From CAZIWX01 sp964543125 (GTDB taxonomy: Bacteria > Fidelibacterota > UBA8477), in the NCBI GenBank assembly GCA_964543125.1, contig CAZIWX010000023.1, positions 1 to 29,615 on the forward strand: a DNA stretch of 29,615 bases. The letters are read 5' to 3'. The position numbers and the translations under genes were made by a program. Below the pieces are notes generated by a model that was not told the DNA's origin, made no database searches, and saw only the letters and a list, made by a program, of their open reading frames with translations. This document shows positions 17,168 through 26,579 of the stretch, piece by piece. The first letter of the stretch is position 1. Every line of letters begins with the position of its first letter.

Positions 17168-18601
17168 ATTCAGCAATTGCGCCTCTTTCTGTTCTTGCTG
17201 GCGCTAACCGGATTGGTTCTGGCGCAGGATACCTTCCAGGATTTCCTGAATCAGAATGATCCCAAGCGCGCCACCCGGGCCTATCTGGAAGATTTCCAGA
17301 ACTACTCCGCGGCCGTTACCGCGCAGTATGATGCCTGGGAGCAACAGCAGGAAGAGGCTTTCTTAGCTTATAAACGCCAAGTTGAGCAGCAATGGGGAGA
17401 ATTTCTCGGTTCCACTAATTCGCTTTGGGTGGAATACAGCGCGACATTGGGTGCGCGAACCGCCGTGGACTATGAACGCGGGGAAGTCATGGTGGAAACC
17501 ATCGTAGAGGGTGATGATGCTCAATCCGAGCAGAACGCCATTGAGCGGAATCAGGCCGCGCTGCGGAAACTCATCGCCGAGGAGACAAAAGCGCATGGGG
17601 CATTGGCCGATCAATTATCTATCCCGGGTTCGAATACGACGGTCAACTCATCCCAGGCCGGTAATTACGCCAAAACAGCGCTAACAAACGGGCGGAAAAC
17701 TGCCCGGCAAAATCCATCGATCATCCAGGCCGTAAAAGACTATAATGCATACCTTTCCGCAACTTTTAATAAAGATTACGCCGACGCTAAAGTTCGGCAA
17801 ACCAGGTTGAAGCGGGATGAAGCAGTGGCCAATCCCAAAGCCGTTGCCACGCCCCCGCCGGCCACGACCCAATTGGAGCACCGGGTGCAGGCGGAACAGC
17901 ACGCCCGGCAGCAACAAAAGCAAGCCGGCCTAAAACTGACCCGCGCCGAACCGGCGCTAAAGTCCAATAAACAGCCGGTTACCTATTCTGAAACGATCAA
18001 AGGCCGGGACGGGAAGATTCGCATCAAAGTAACCACGGTCATTCCCCTGGTTCCCGATCACATTCAGCGCCGTGCAAAACAATTCCGGTCAGCAGTTGAT
18101 AAAGAAGCCCGGCAATTTGGCGTCGATCCAGCCTTGGCCTATGCGGTGATTCATACCGAGAGCTATTTTAATCCCAAAGCCAAATCACATATCCCGGCGT
18201 ATGGGTTGATGCAATTGGTCCCGCGCAGCGGCGCCCGGGATGCGTACGAGTACATCTATAAAAAAGATAAATTGGTGGGTGCTGATTATCTCTATCGCCC
18301 GGGAAACAATGTGAAATTAGGCTGTGGTTATCTGAAAAAAATTCGTTCGGTTTATTTCAGGAAGGTGAAGAACGATGAAACGGCAATTTATCTAACCATC
18401 GCGGCCTACAACACCGGCGTGGGAAATGTAGCCCGGGCGTTATCCGGCACAACCAAGCTCACGGCCGCCGCGAAGGCCGCCAATGCATCATCACCCGGTA
18501 ATGTGTATAACCGGCTGATGCAGAAATTGCCCTATGATGAAACCAAGCAATATCTCGATAAGGTCAGTAAGCGTCGAAAACTATATGCCGGTTGGCGATA
18601 G
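17165..18601 (+). CDS. MltC-like lytic murein transglycosylase (DUF3393 + SLT domain)
   Basis: A 478-residue exported protein. Signal peptide residues 1-20 (cleavage near LVLA-QDTF). Residues about 25-120 resemble the MltC N-terminal domain (DUF3393: YKRQVEQQWGEF, SLWVEYS, TAVDYERGEVMVET). Then comes a Gln/Ala-rich linker, and residues about 300-445 are the SLT goose-lysozyme-like domain: catalytic Glu332 in HTESYFNP, YGLMQLVP, GCGYL and AAYNTGVGNVARAL. It should cleave peptidoglycan glycan strands with formation of 1,6-anhydro-muropeptides. E. coli MltC is a lipoprotein, but here no lipobox Cys is present, so this one is probably soluble in the periplasm. The GTG start has only a weak GGA upstream and lies inside a hairpin. 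It follows the LPP20 gene. Confidence 0.9.
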   Translation: MIQQLRLFLFLLALTGLVLAQDTFQDFLNQNDPKRATRAYLEDFQNYSAAVTAQYDAWEQQQEEAFLAYKRQVEQQWGEFLGSTNSLWVEYSATLGARTAVDYERGEVMVETIVEGDDAQSEQNAIERNQAALRKLIAEETKAHGALADQLSIPGSNTTVNSSQAGNYAKTALTNGRKTARQNPSIIQAVKDYNAYLSATFNKDYADAKVRQTRLKRDEAVANPKAVATPPPATTQLEHRVQAEQHARQQQKQAGLKLTRAEPALKSNKQPVTYSETIKGRDGKIRIKVTTVIPLVPDHIQRRAKQFRSAVDKEARQFGVDPALAYAVIHTESYFNPKAKSHIPAYGLMQLVPRSGARDAYEYIYKKDKLVGADYLYRPGNNVKLGCGYLKKIRSVYFRKVKNDETAIYLTIAAYNTGVGNVARALSGTTKLTAAAKAANASSPGNVYNRLMQKLPYDETKQYLDKVSKRRKLYAGWR

Positions 18602-18708
18602 AATTATCAATCTCGTCTGTTCAAAAGCCAGGTAAGTATTAATCAAATTGGGAAAATGATTTATTCCCCGGTTGGCTTGGGCTATTTTTCACCGTGGAGG
18701 AACCAGCC

Positions 18709-19158
18709 ATGAATTTTGCGGAACAATTGAGTGAAGAATTGAAAGCAGCTCTGCGCGGTAGGGATAAGGTAAAGCTGAAAGTCATTCGGGAATTGAAGTC
18801 CCGTGTCAAGTCCTGGGAAATTGACCATCGTAAAGAGGCCGGTGAAGCTGATTTCATTAAATTGGTTCAGACAGCGGTTAAACAGCGCCAAGAAGCCGTC
18901 ATCCTGTTCGAAAAAGGCGGGCGGCCGGATCTGGTAGCCAATGAACAGTCGGAATTAGATCTGTTAAAAGTTTATCTGCCTCAAATGATGTCGGGAGCTG
19001 AAGTAACCCGATTAGTAGATGAAGTGATTGCTGAAACCGGAGCCAGGGCCTTGTCGGATTTAGGGAAAGTCATGCCCAAAGTCATGCAGCGAGCTGCCGG
19101 CCGGGCAGACGGCAGGGTCGTCCAGGGGTTAGTTCGCGCTAAGTTACTGAATGGCTAA
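18709..19158 (+). CDS. yqeY: GatB/YqeY domain protein
   Basis: A 149-residue protein of the YqeY family, which shares the helical tail domain of the GatB subunit of tRNA-dependent amidotransferase. Signature segments are the N-terminal KAALRGRDKVKLKVIRELKS, the 'YLPQMMSGAEV' segment and the C-terminal GRADGRVVQGLVRAKL. It is thought to be tRNA- or amidotransferase-related; the exact role is unknown. The ATG at 18709 is chosen for GGAGG 8 bases upstream; the in-frame GTG at 18694 would lie upstream of that site. Its last 8 bases overlap the next gene, so it is translationally coupled with the CvpA-like gene and mutS2. Confidence 0.9.
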   Translation: MNFAEQLSEELKAALRGRDKVKLKVIRELKSRVKSWEIDHRKEAGEADFIKLVQTAVKQRQEAVILFEKGGRPDLVANEQSELDLLKVYLPQMMSGAEVTRLVDEVIAETGARALSDLGKVMPKVMQRAAGRADGRVVQGLVRAKLLNG

Positions 19159-19753
19159 AATATTTGATCTGGCCGTCCTGGTTATTCTGGCGCTGTTATG
19201 TTTGAATGGCGTGCGCAAAGGGCTATCCGAAGAATTAATGAAACTGGTGGGTGTGGTCGCAGCCATTTATGTGACCCTGAATTTTCACGCCACCGGTACG
19301 GCAATTCTCCTCAAGTTTTGGGTGATCCCGGAGCAATATCAAGCGTTGTTGGGCTTTGCGGCCGTTTTTCTGATGATGATGATCCTGATGCAACTGGTTA
19401 CACTCGTGATTAAACAATTGATTAAAGCACTCTCCCTCGGGGGTTTGGATCGTCTGGGAGGCCTACTCTTCGGTGGACTTAAAGCACTGGTTTTGCTTTC
19501 GGTAATTTTATGGGTTATTGAATTACTGCCGCCTCAATGGGCCGGCAATTGGTATGAAGAGTCCAAAACTTTCCCCATTATCTCCGGTTTTCAGCAAGGC
19601 CTGGTAACTATTTTGGATCTGAATGAAGAGGTCGCCACCATCCAGGCTAAAGTCACCGGCTTTCTTAATAAGCCGCAATCCATCCCGCTCCCCGCAATAA
19701 AAGATTTGCCCTCCTTGTTACCGGATTCTACCGCTAAAAAGCAGTTACCCTGA
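19151..19753 (+). CDS. CvpA family inner-membrane protein
   Basis: A 200-residue membrane protein with four hydrophobic helices (about 5-20, 27-45, 60-85 and 105-125) and the family pattern 'FDLAVLVILALLCLNGVRKGLSEE' near the start, plus 'LDRLGGLLFGGLKALVLLS' in the middle. CvpA was found through colicin V production in E. coli and is linked to envelope integrity; the molecular role is unclear. The ~60-residue C-terminal tail is soluble and Pro/Lys-rich. The start ATG overlaps the end of the yqeY gene; it ends 4 bases before mutS2. CvpA directly upstream of mutS2 is a common arrangement. Confidence 0.88.
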   Translation: MAKIFDLAVLVILALLCLNGVRKGLSEELMKLVGVVAAIYVTLNFHATGTAILLKFWVIPEQYQALLGFAAVFLMMMILMQLVTLVIKQLIKALSLGGLDRLGGLLFGGLKALVLLSVILWVIELLPPQWAGNWYEESKTFPIISGFQQGLVTILDLNEEVATIQAKVTGFLNKPQSIPLPAIKDLPSLLPDSTAKKQLP

Positions 19754-19757
19754 TTTT

Positions 19758-22142
19758 ATGTCCAGCGATTCTAAATCCGCGCTCCTGGCTCAAAAAACAT
19801 TTGTGCAATTAGGTTTTGATCAGATAAGAATATTAATTGCCGCCGAAGCCCACAGTGAGCCGGTACGGTTACAACTATTGGAACTGACGCCGCTGGATTC
19901 AATTGATGCTGCAATCGGACGTTTACAAAAAATCGGGGCATTATGGGACTTTTGGCGCGGCCCGGCGCCGTTTCCCCTTCGTCATTTTGAAAGCCTTTCG
20001 GAAATCATCAAATCGCTGAGGATTGCCGGTAGTTTGTTAAGCGTAGACGGATTTCAGCTTTTACGACCCGTTTTGGAGCAATTCAGATTATTACAGCATT
20101 ATTTCGAAACTCGCGTTGAGCCGGGTAGCCCCTGGTACTCCTGGTTTAAGTCGCTGGTTCCCCAACCGCGCTTGGAGCAGGCCATCGACCGGATCATTTC
20201 ACCCGAAGGCTTTGTGTTGGATCGTGCGTCTCCGAATCTGCGAAAAATCAGAAGTTCAATTCAGCGGGCGGAAATGGCGGGGCGTAAAGAAATGGACCGG
20301 TTGGTTGCTTTCTACACCGCCAAAGGCATGCTCACCGGTGATCGGCCCACCATTAAAGCCGGTCGATTGGTTTTACCCGTGAGCACCAACGCCAAGCGCC
20401 AGGTCAAAGGTGTCATTCAGGATCAATCACACACGGGTAATACCACCTATGTGGAGCCGCTGGAGATTATCGACCTCAATAATAAAATTCGTTCCCTGCA
20501 GTTGGATGAAACTCGGGAAATCGAGCGGATTTTACGGAAGCTGACGGCTGAGTGTCACCCTGAGTTGCAGGCCATCAGCGCCAGCTATAAGGCATTACTG
20601 GAATTGGACTTTATAGCCAGTCTGGCCGGGTTTGGCCAAAAACGCCAGGGCAGTTTACCCCAAGTGTTGCAAACCGGTGGACTAAAACTGAAAAACGCCC
20701 GTAATCCGCTGCTGTCGGAAGCCCGGGAGGTCGTACCGCTAAACCTCAATTTGAATGAAGATACGCGCACGCTGGTGATCACGGGTCCCAATGCCGGCGG
20801 TAAAACGGTTGCGCTCAAAACGATCGGATTGATAGTGCTCCTGGCACGCTGCGGTTCACCAATTCCCGCCGGCGACGGCAGCCAGATTCCCTGGTATGAT
20901 GCCGTATATTCCGACATCGGCGATCAACAATCCATTTTGAATGATCTATCGACCTTTTCAGCGCACATGTCGGCCCTGGTGGAAATTACCCGGTATGCTA
21001 CCCCGGAGAGTTTGGTTCTGCTGGACGAACTGGGCACCGGAACCGATCCCGCCGAAGGCGGCGCACTGGCGCGAGCTTTATTGAATACATTAACCCGGCG
21101 CGGGATCACCACGATTGCCACGACCCACCTTGGTGAACTGAAGGCTTTTGCCCATGAGACGACCGGAGTAGCCAACGCTTCCATGGACTTTGATGGCGTA
21201 CGGCTGGCACCGACGTATCGATTACGGCAAGGGATTCCCGGTAGCAGCTATGGCCTGGAAATCTCTCGGCGGCTGGGACTGGCGCCAGAGATTTTAGCCG
21301 AGGCGAAAACCTATATCGGTGACAAGCGTGGTAGCTTGGAAGAGTTGATCGGCAATCTGGAGCAGCGATTACAGGAAACCGAACACGCCCGGGACGAGGT
21401 GCGCCGGTTGGAAAGCGCGCTGCACAACCGGGAGAACGAGCTGGAAGCCAATTTAAAAGAGATTCGTAAAGCTCGCAAAACCGCCAAACGCGACGGTGCC
21501 CGGGAAGCGCAACAATTGATTGCCGAAGCACGTAAAACCGCCGAAAAACTGATCAGGGAAATCCGGGAAAGCCAGGCGGAAACCGCAGTCATTCAGAATG
21601 TCCGGACCAAACTCCGGCGCCGGTCGCAAGAATTGGAACCCTTGGCAAGTGAAGAAGTCCCGGTCGCGGAGAAGCCGCTGCTGAAGTCTCAGGTAAAGGC
21701 TGGCTTGAGCGTTCGGGTTGTCCCCTTGGCGCGAATCGGAACCGTCATGGATAAAATCGGTCGCAATGACCGGGTCATGGTGGACCTGGGTGATAAACGG
21801 CTACAAGTGCCGCTGAATTGGCTGGCGGCGGTTGATTCAGAAAAAAAAGCTGGCGTCGATTCAGGAAAAGTTGTTGTCACAATAACCGGTGATAAGAATT
21901 ATTCAACTATTCTCGATATTCGCGGCCTGCGAGTGGATGAAGCAGAAACAGCACTGCTGCGCTTTCTGGATCAGGCCGTTCTGGCCAGTCTCTCTCACGT
22001 GGACATTATCCACGGTAAAGGCACCGGCGCTTTGAAGCAACTCGTGCGGGATTTACTGAAAAATCACAAGTCGGTTAAAGAATTTCGCCGGGGTGGATTG
22101 GATGAAGGTGGTGCGGGGATCACACTGGTGACGCTGCGCTAG
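19758..22142 (+). CDS. mutS2: MutS2 ATPase/endonuclease
   Basis: A 794-residue full-length MutS2. Domain order: core/lever helices (1 to about 300), ABC-type ATPase with Walker A GPNAGGKT (343-350), Walker B in SLVLLDELGTGTDP and the D-loop/switch His in ATTHLGELK, a long coiled coil (about 520-630), and a C-terminal Smr nuclease domain with LDIRG (719-723) and HGKGTG (about 752-757). It lacks the MutS mismatch-reading domain, as expected. Known roles of the family are suppression of recombination and, in Bacillus, splitting collided ribosomes (RqcU). All catalytic motifs are intact. It closes the yqeY-cvpA-mutS2 cluster. Confidence 0.95.
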   Translation: MSSDSKSALLAQKTFVQLGFDQIRILIAAEAHSEPVRLQLLELTPLDSIDAAIGRLQKIGALWDFWRGPAPFPLRHFESLSEIIKSLRIAGSLLSVDGFQLLRPVLEQFRLLQHYFETRVEPGSPWYSWFKSLVPQPRLEQAIDRIISPEGFVLDRASPNLRKIRSSIQRAEMAGRKEMDRLVAFYTAKGMLTGDRPTIKAGRLVLPVSTNAKRQVKGVIQDQSHTGNTTYVEPLEIIDLNNKIRSLQLDETREIERILRKLTAECHPELQAISASYKALLELDFIASLAGFGQKRQGSLPQVLQTGGLKLKNARNPLLSEAREVVPLNLNLNEDTRTLVITGPNAGGKTVALKTIGLIVLLARCGSPIPAGDGSQIPWYDAVYSDIGDQQSILNDLSTFSAHMSALVEITRYATPESLVLLDELGTGTDPAEGGALARALLNTLTRRGITTIATTHLGELKAFAHETTGVANASMDFDGVRLAPTYRLRQGIPGSSYGLEISRRLGLAPEILAEAKTYIGDKRGSLEELIGNLEQRLQETEHARDEVRRLESALHNRENELEANLKEIRKARKTAKRDGAREAQQLIAEARKTAEKLIREIRESQAETAVIQNVRTKLRRRSQELEPLASEEVPVAEKPLLKSQVKAGLSVRVVPLARIGTVMDKIGRNDRVMVDLGDKRLQVPLNWLAAVDSEKKAGVDSGKVVVTITGDKNYSTILDIRGLRVDEAETALLRFLDQAVLASLSHVDIIHGKGTGALKQLVRDLLKNHKSVKEFRRGGLDEGGAGITLVTLR

Positions 22143-22354
22143 ACCGGTAGCTCGGTTTTCATTCCGCCACGACTGGATTTACATGAGTTGAAAAAAATTC
22201 CCGATTCAAATTCAGAAAACCTCTCTCAGTCAAGGAGAAATAGCACGACTAAAGCGGGGCGTATTTTTGCTTTGCCGATGGTGTCTTCAGCGATGTTATT
22301 TTTGCCGTAGCAGGCAAGCTCAGGACATTTGGGACTTACCGTGTCATCTAATTC

Positions 22355-22654
22355 GTGTTTTCCAGAGATTCGTGGTTCTGTATTTTAGTTTGTGTTTTAT
22401 GGTGCGCCGGTTGTGTCCAACGGGCTCCAATGGAGACGACTCCGGAGCATCCCTGCGAGATAATGGGTGGTTTCCCGCCTTTTTCCCTTGGCTCAAGAGA
22501 CCGTCACGCCCTTCCAGAAGGCTACATAATTCTTAATCGGCCGGGCTGCATCTTTCGGGTTGGGATAGTACCAGGCCGCGCCCGGATTGGTTTTTCCGGC
22601 AACTTCCACATTGAAGTAACTGGCCTCACCCTTCCAGGGACAGGTAGTGTGTAA
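22355..22654 (+). pseudogene. Possible lipoprotein gene remnant in the mutS2/DUF427 spacer
   Basis: From the GTG at 22355 the frame encodes a convincing lipoprotein signal (FCILVCVLWCAGC, lipobox CAGC, then QRAPMETTPEHPC), but there is no ribosome binding site and the frame then runs 160 bases into the antisense of the DUF427 gene. It is probably a broken gene of which only the start survives, or chance. The rest of the 350-base stretch 22143-22492 holds nothing else that I recognise. Confidence 0.25.
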
Positions 22655-22771
22655 ATCGGTGGGTTGGAGGTAATCTTTATTGATTGCTTCCGGCGGGAAG
22701 CAATGATTTCCTTCTATCATAATGGTGTCATCACTTTCCGCCAAGACTACATTATTCCAAATTGCTTTCAT
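22493..22771 (-). CDS. DUF427 domain protein
   Basis: A 92-residue protein covering one complete DUF427 domain: MKAIWNNVVLAESDD at the start, the conserved CPWKGEASYF in the middle, AAWYYPNP and YVAFWKGVTV at the end. The family is cytoplasmic with a beta-rich fold; no reaction is established. The ATG at 22771 is chosen because GGAGAG is 7 bases upstream; the start at 22786 would add five residues and lie before that site. It is the only minus-strand gene in the region between 16.5 and 28.3 kb and is flanked by spacers of more than 300 bases, which suggests an independent unit, perhaps acquired. Confidence 0.88.
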   Translation of the reverse strand: MKAIWNNVVLAESDDTIMIEGNHCFPPEAINKDYLQPTDLHTTCPWKGEASYFNVEVAGKTNPGAAWYYPNPKDAARPIKNYVAFWKGVTVS

Positions 22772-22839
22772 CTTAATTCTCTCCACTGGTTGTTAATTAT
22801 TTCATGTCATGGTATCTGTTGGAAGGGTATGAATCGGAA

Positions 22840-22868
22840 GGGTTACGCGCTGCCGTCGGATTTGTCAA
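22840..22868 (-). promoter_or_regulatory. Candidate promoter for the DUF427 gene
   Basis: On the minus strand a perfect TTGACA (22868-22863) is followed after 17 bases by TAACCC (22845-22840), a weak -10 box, about 70 bases before the start codon. The 325-base spacer 22772-23096 holds no gene. Confidence 0.35.
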
Positions 22869-23036
22869 GCCGGCGACAAAAATGATTACCCCGGTTTACA
22901 CCGCTGTCAGAGGTTGATATAAATGATCTCAATACGCCACCCGCAAACACCGGAAACTCAACCCGGCTTTCCCCGGCCGCTTCTTTCCTACCCTGATTTT
23001 CATTTTTTTACTTCGGCTCGATCCCGAATATCTCCC

Positions 23037-23064
23037 TTGAGCAATCCCCTAAGCGGGGTAATTT
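23037..23064 (+). promoter_or_regulatory. Candidate promoter with inverted repeat, DUF4139 gene
   Basis: TTGAGC (23037-23042), a 16-base spacer and TAATTT (23059-23064) precede the DUF4139 gene by about 30 bases. The spacer holds CCCC-TAAGC-GGGG (23046-23058), an inverted repeat that could be an operator or a short mRNA hairpin. Confidence 0.35.
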
Positions 23065-23096
23065 ACCGTGCACATATTTAATGGAAGGAGATGACC

Positions 23097-24464
23097 ATGT
23101 CTCATGGCAGATATATCATTTTCACGGCTTTATTGATGACCGGGCTTTGGGGGCAAACGGACAAAGATTTACGGGTTACCGTCTATAACAACGACCAGGC
23201 GTTGGTGAAAACCCGGATTCAGCGGGACCTCAAACCCGGCGTTTCCACGATTGAACTGGGCGATGTCGCCGCCAGCCTGATCCCCACTACGGTGAAGTTG
23301 TCACCGGCTAACGACAGCGCCGGTATTCGGATCATCGAGCAAAATTACCGCTACGATCTGGTGAACGAAGACCAACTCCTGAAAAAATATCTCGGTGCTG
23401 ACGTCGATGTAATTCTGCGCAATGACGAAAAAATCAGCGGGAAGCTGCTATCCTACACCGGCAGCGTCATTATCCTGAAAACTTCTGGCGGAACCGAAGT
23501 CATCCAGCGCAGTTTTGTAGCTAATCTCAAGTGCCCCGAACCGAAAGAAAAACTCTTTGTGAAGCCCACGCTGGAATGGTCGGTGGAAGCGGCCAAACCG
23601 GGGAGCTATTCATTGGATCTAAGCTATCTCACCAGCGGAATGTCCTGGAAAGCGGAATATGTGGCGGTTTTAAATAACCCGGAAAACCAGTTGAATCTAA
23701 GTTCCTGGATTAACCTGAATAATCATTCCGGCGCCAGGTTTGAAGACACTAAATTGAAACTTGTGGCAGGGACTTTGCATCGGGCCCGGCAACCCAATTT
23801 GCTTAGGGGAAGAGGACAATATTTAGAAGCGGCGGCAAGACCCAAACAGATCGTGGCGGAACGAAAGTTTTTTGATTATCACATTTACGAAGTGAACTAT
23901 CCGGTAACCCTGAACGACCGCGAGGAAAAGCAAATCCAGTGGTTACAGCCTAAAAATGTAAGTGTCGCGAAACGATACTTCTATGAGAACGGCAATGAAC
24001 GGGAATCTAATCTTGATGTGCGGGTAAAATTTAAGAACGATAAAGCCTCGGGTCTGGGTGAGCCGCTCCCGGGCGGTACGGTACGGGTTTTTAAGCGTGA
24101 TACAGATGGCGCTCTGGAATTGGCGGGTGAAGACAATCTGGACCATACTTCGGTCGAAGATGAAGTGACATTAACACTGGGCGAGGCGTTTGATGTGAAG
24201 GGCGCCCGCACGGTAACCGGCCGGAGTACGAAACGAGAGAAATACCACCGGGAAACCGTGGAAATCACCTTGAAAAACCGTAAGGAAAAAGAATCAGCGC
24301 CTATCACGGTCATCGAAAATTTCTGGGCGTCGGGCGAATGGAAAATCAAGGACAATTCCGATCCTTATCATAAGCGTAACGCCAACAGTATTGAGTTCAA
24401 TGTAACTTTGGCGCCAAAATCGGAAAAGACGATCACCTATACTCTCGAGCGTGATCTGCGCTAG
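23097..24464 (+). CDS. DUF4139 domain secreted protein
   Basis: A 455-residue exported protein with signal peptide (MSHGRYIIFTALLMTGLWGQ, cleaved near Gln20) and a beta-rich body that fits DUF4139: RVTVYNNDQALVKTRIQRDL near the N-terminus, SYLTSGMSWKAEYVAVL and LSSWINLNNHSGARFEDTKL in the middle, and the end segment TITYTLERDLR. The 'Y....W.A.Y....' and 'NNSG..F.DA.L' pattern is the family hallmark. Function unknown; related proteins are periplasmic or surface located. The second ATG (23097) is used because AAGGAG is 6 bases upstream of it and abuts the first ATG (23091). It ends 11 bases before recG, so the two are likely co-transcribed. Confidence 0.85.
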   Translation: MSHGRYIIFTALLMTGLWGQTDKDLRVTVYNNDQALVKTRIQRDLKPGVSTIELGDVAASLIPTTVKLSPANDSAGIRIIEQNYRYDLVNEDQLLKKYLGADVDVILRNDEKISGKLLSYTGSVIILKTSGGTEVIQRSFVANLKCPEPKEKLFVKPTLEWSVEAAKPGSYSLDLSYLTSGMSWKAEYVAVLNNPENQLNLSSWINLNNHSGARFEDTKLKLVAGTLHRARQPNLLRGRGQYLEAAARPKQIVAERKFFDYHIYEVNYPVTLNDREEKQIQWLQPKNVSVAKRYFYENGNERESNLDVRVKFKNDKASGLGEPLPGGTVRVFKRDTDGALELAGEDNLDHTSVEDEVTLTLGEAFDVKGARTVTGRSTKREKYHRETVEITLKNRKEKESAPITVIENFWASGEWKIKDNSDPYHKRNANSIEFNVTLAPKSEKTITYTLERDLR

Positions 24465-24475
24465 CCAATCAGCCT

Positions 24476-26557
24476 ATGGACTGGACCAGCGATGTAAAAT
24501 ATGTTAAGGGTATCGGCGAACGCCGGGCCCGGGCACTGAGCCAAATCGGCGTCACAACTTTAGGGCAACTGATTTACCATGTGCCGCGCCGCTATCTTGA
24601 TCGTTCAACCATCGTTCAAATAAAAGACCTGAAAGTAGGGGTGGAAGCTACTCTTGTTGGCCGGGTGACTGGCGCCAAAATGGTGCGCGGGAGGCGGCGT
24701 CCATATTTCCAGATGGTTCTGACCGATGATACGGGCTTTCTCACCTGCCGTTGGTTCAATGGTGCTCAGTGGTTGGTGGATCGCTTTAACAAAGACGATG
24801 TGGTGGCCGTCAGCGGTAAAATCGATTTTTACAGCGGAATGCAAATTTCTCACCCTGATTTTGACATTCTCTCGGATGATAAATCCAATCCCATCAATAC
24901 CGGTATGATCATGCCGCTGTATCCATCCACCCGGAGCTTACAAGGCGTAGGGTTGGATAGCCGGGGATTCCGGCGAGTACTTAAGCCGTTGATGCCGGAT
25001 CTCAAAGCCGGGGTGCCTGATCCGCTGCCGGATGATGTTTTACGGAAATATCATCTCCTGTCACGGTATGAAGCCTTGGAACAGGTGCATTTTCCCGACT
25101 CGCTGGATCACCTGCGGGCGGCGCGGAATCGATTGAAATTTGACGAGTTGTTTTTTATGCAGCTTTTGTTAGCCCTGCGCTCCAGTGCCGTAGTGCGTAA
25201 AACCAAACGCAATCGCTATGATCAACCCGGTGATATTCTGGATTCCCAATCTAGGCGTCTTCCCTACGAGCTTACCAGGGCCCAGAAAAAAGTGGTGCGG
25301 GAAATCTGGAACGACTTGAAATCACCCCACCCCATGAATCGGTTATTACAAGGTGATGTAGGGTCGGGCAAAACGGTGGTGAGCTTGCTGGCCACGGCGA
25401 TAGCCGCCGGCAACGGCTATCAAACCGCACTCATGGCGCCCACGGAAATCCTGGCGGAACAACATTACCAAAATGCGGTAAAATTTTTCCAGGGCACTTC
25501 AATCCGACCAGTGCTGCTAACAGGCTCAAGTACCGCAGCGCAAAAAAGAGAAATCTATAAAGCGTTGAAAGCCGGGTACTACCAACTGGCGGTGGGAACT
25601 CATGCCCTGATCCAGCAAAAAGTCACTTTCCAAAACTTGCAATTGGCCATCATTGATGAGCAGCATCGGTTTGGCGTGATCCAGCGCGGGGATCTCATCG
25701 AAAAAGCCGAAGACGCGGATGTGCTGGTCATGACGGCGACTCCAATTCCCCGGACGCTATCCATGACGGTCTATGGTGATCTGTCGGTTTCAATTCTGGA
25801 CGAAATGCCCAAGAATCGCCAGCCGGTTATCACCCGCCTGGTTGATGTGGCTAAATTGCGTGCGGTGTACGATTTTATTCGCCGGGAAATCCAGTCCGGG
25901 CAGCAGGCGTTTGTGGTGTATCCGTTGATTGAAGAGTCGGAGAAAATCGATCTGGAAGCCGCCGTCCAAGGGTATGACTATCTCAGCCAAAAGGTCTTCC
26001 CCGAGTTCAGGGTCGCGCTGCTGCATGGGCGCATGCCGGCCGCCGAAAAAGATGCGGTGATGCAGGGAATTGCCAGGAATGAAGCCCAGATCCTGGTGAG
26101 CACCACGGTGATTGAGGTGGGCATCGACATTCCCAATGCCACGATCATGATCATTGAAAATGCAGAGCGGTTCGGCCTGACCCAGCTCCACCAATTACGG
26201 GGTAGAATCGGCCGGGGCGAGCATCGCGGCGTGTGCGTGTTGGTACAGCGCAAACCCAATCCGGAATCCATTCACCGGCTGGAGATTATGGTGAAGACCA
26301 GTGACGGATTTAAGATCGCGGAAGAAGATCTGAAAATCCGGGGCGCCGGTGATCTGTTTGGCACGCGCCAGCATGGCTTACCCAATCTGAAAATAGCCGA
26401 CCTGGTGGAGGATGCCGCTATCCTGCAGGAGGCTCGTAAAGCCGCTTTTACCGTGGTGGATGACGATCCTCAATTACGCCAAGCGCATCACAGCGGGTTG
26501 CGCCAGGTGGTTCTGACCGAGTTCAATGACCTGCTCGGTTTTGCCAAAATCGGTTGA
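24476..26557 (+). CDS. recG: ATP-dependent DNA helicase RecG
   Basis: A 693-residue RecG, near the usual length. The N-terminal wedge/OB domain starts DVKYVKGIGERRARAL and holds FLTCRWFN; helicase motifs follow: Walker A GDVGSGKT (about 292-299), APTEILAEQH, DEQH in IIDEQHRFGV (about 392-396), MTATPIPRTL, then the second RecA lobe with TTVIEVGIDIPNAT and QLRGRIGRG and the C-terminal TRQHGLPNLKIADL. It remodels stalled forks and Holliday junctions in the cytoplasm. No clear Shine-Dalgarno site lies upstream of the ATG; translation may depend on the gene 11 bases upstream. Confidence 0.97.
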   Translation: MDWTSDVKYVKGIGERRARALSQIGVTTLGQLIYHVPRRYLDRSTIVQIKDLKVGVEATLVGRVTGAKMVRGRRRPYFQMVLTDDTGFLTCRWFNGAQWLVDRFNKDDVVAVSGKIDFYSGMQISHPDFDILSDDKSNPINTGMIMPLYPSTRSLQGVGLDSRGFRRVLKPLMPDLKAGVPDPLPDDVLRKYHLLSRYEALEQVHFPDSLDHLRAARNRLKFDELFFMQLLLALRSSAVVRKTKRNRYDQPGDILDSQSRRLPYELTRAQKKVVREIWNDLKSPHPMNRLLQGDVGSGKTVVSLLATAIAAGNGYQTALMAPTEILAEQHYQNAVKFFQGTSIRPVLLTGSSTAAQKREIYKALKAGYYQLAVGTHALIQQKVTFQNLQLAIIDEQHRFGVIQRGDLIEKAEDADVLVMTATPIPRTLSMTVYGDLSVSILDEMPKNRQPVITRLVDVAKLRAVYDFIRREIQSGQQAFVVYPLIEESEKIDLEAAVQGYDYLSQKVFPEFRVALLHGRMPAAEKDAVMQGIARNEAQILVSTTVIEVGIDIPNATIMIIENAERFGLTQLHQLRGRIGRGEHRGVCVLVQRKPNPESIHRLEIMVKTSDGFKIAEEDLKIRGAGDLFGTRQHGLPNLKIADLVEDAAILQEARKAAFTVVDDDPQLRQAHHSGLRQVVLTEFNDLLGFAKIG

Positions 26558-26579
26558 TAACGCTGACCGTGAATTCTCC

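Noticed and set aside
22267..22536. 89-codon ORF in the mutS2/DUF427 spacer
   Set aside because: Cys/Arg-rich and without start signals; it overlaps the better lipoprotein-like frame.
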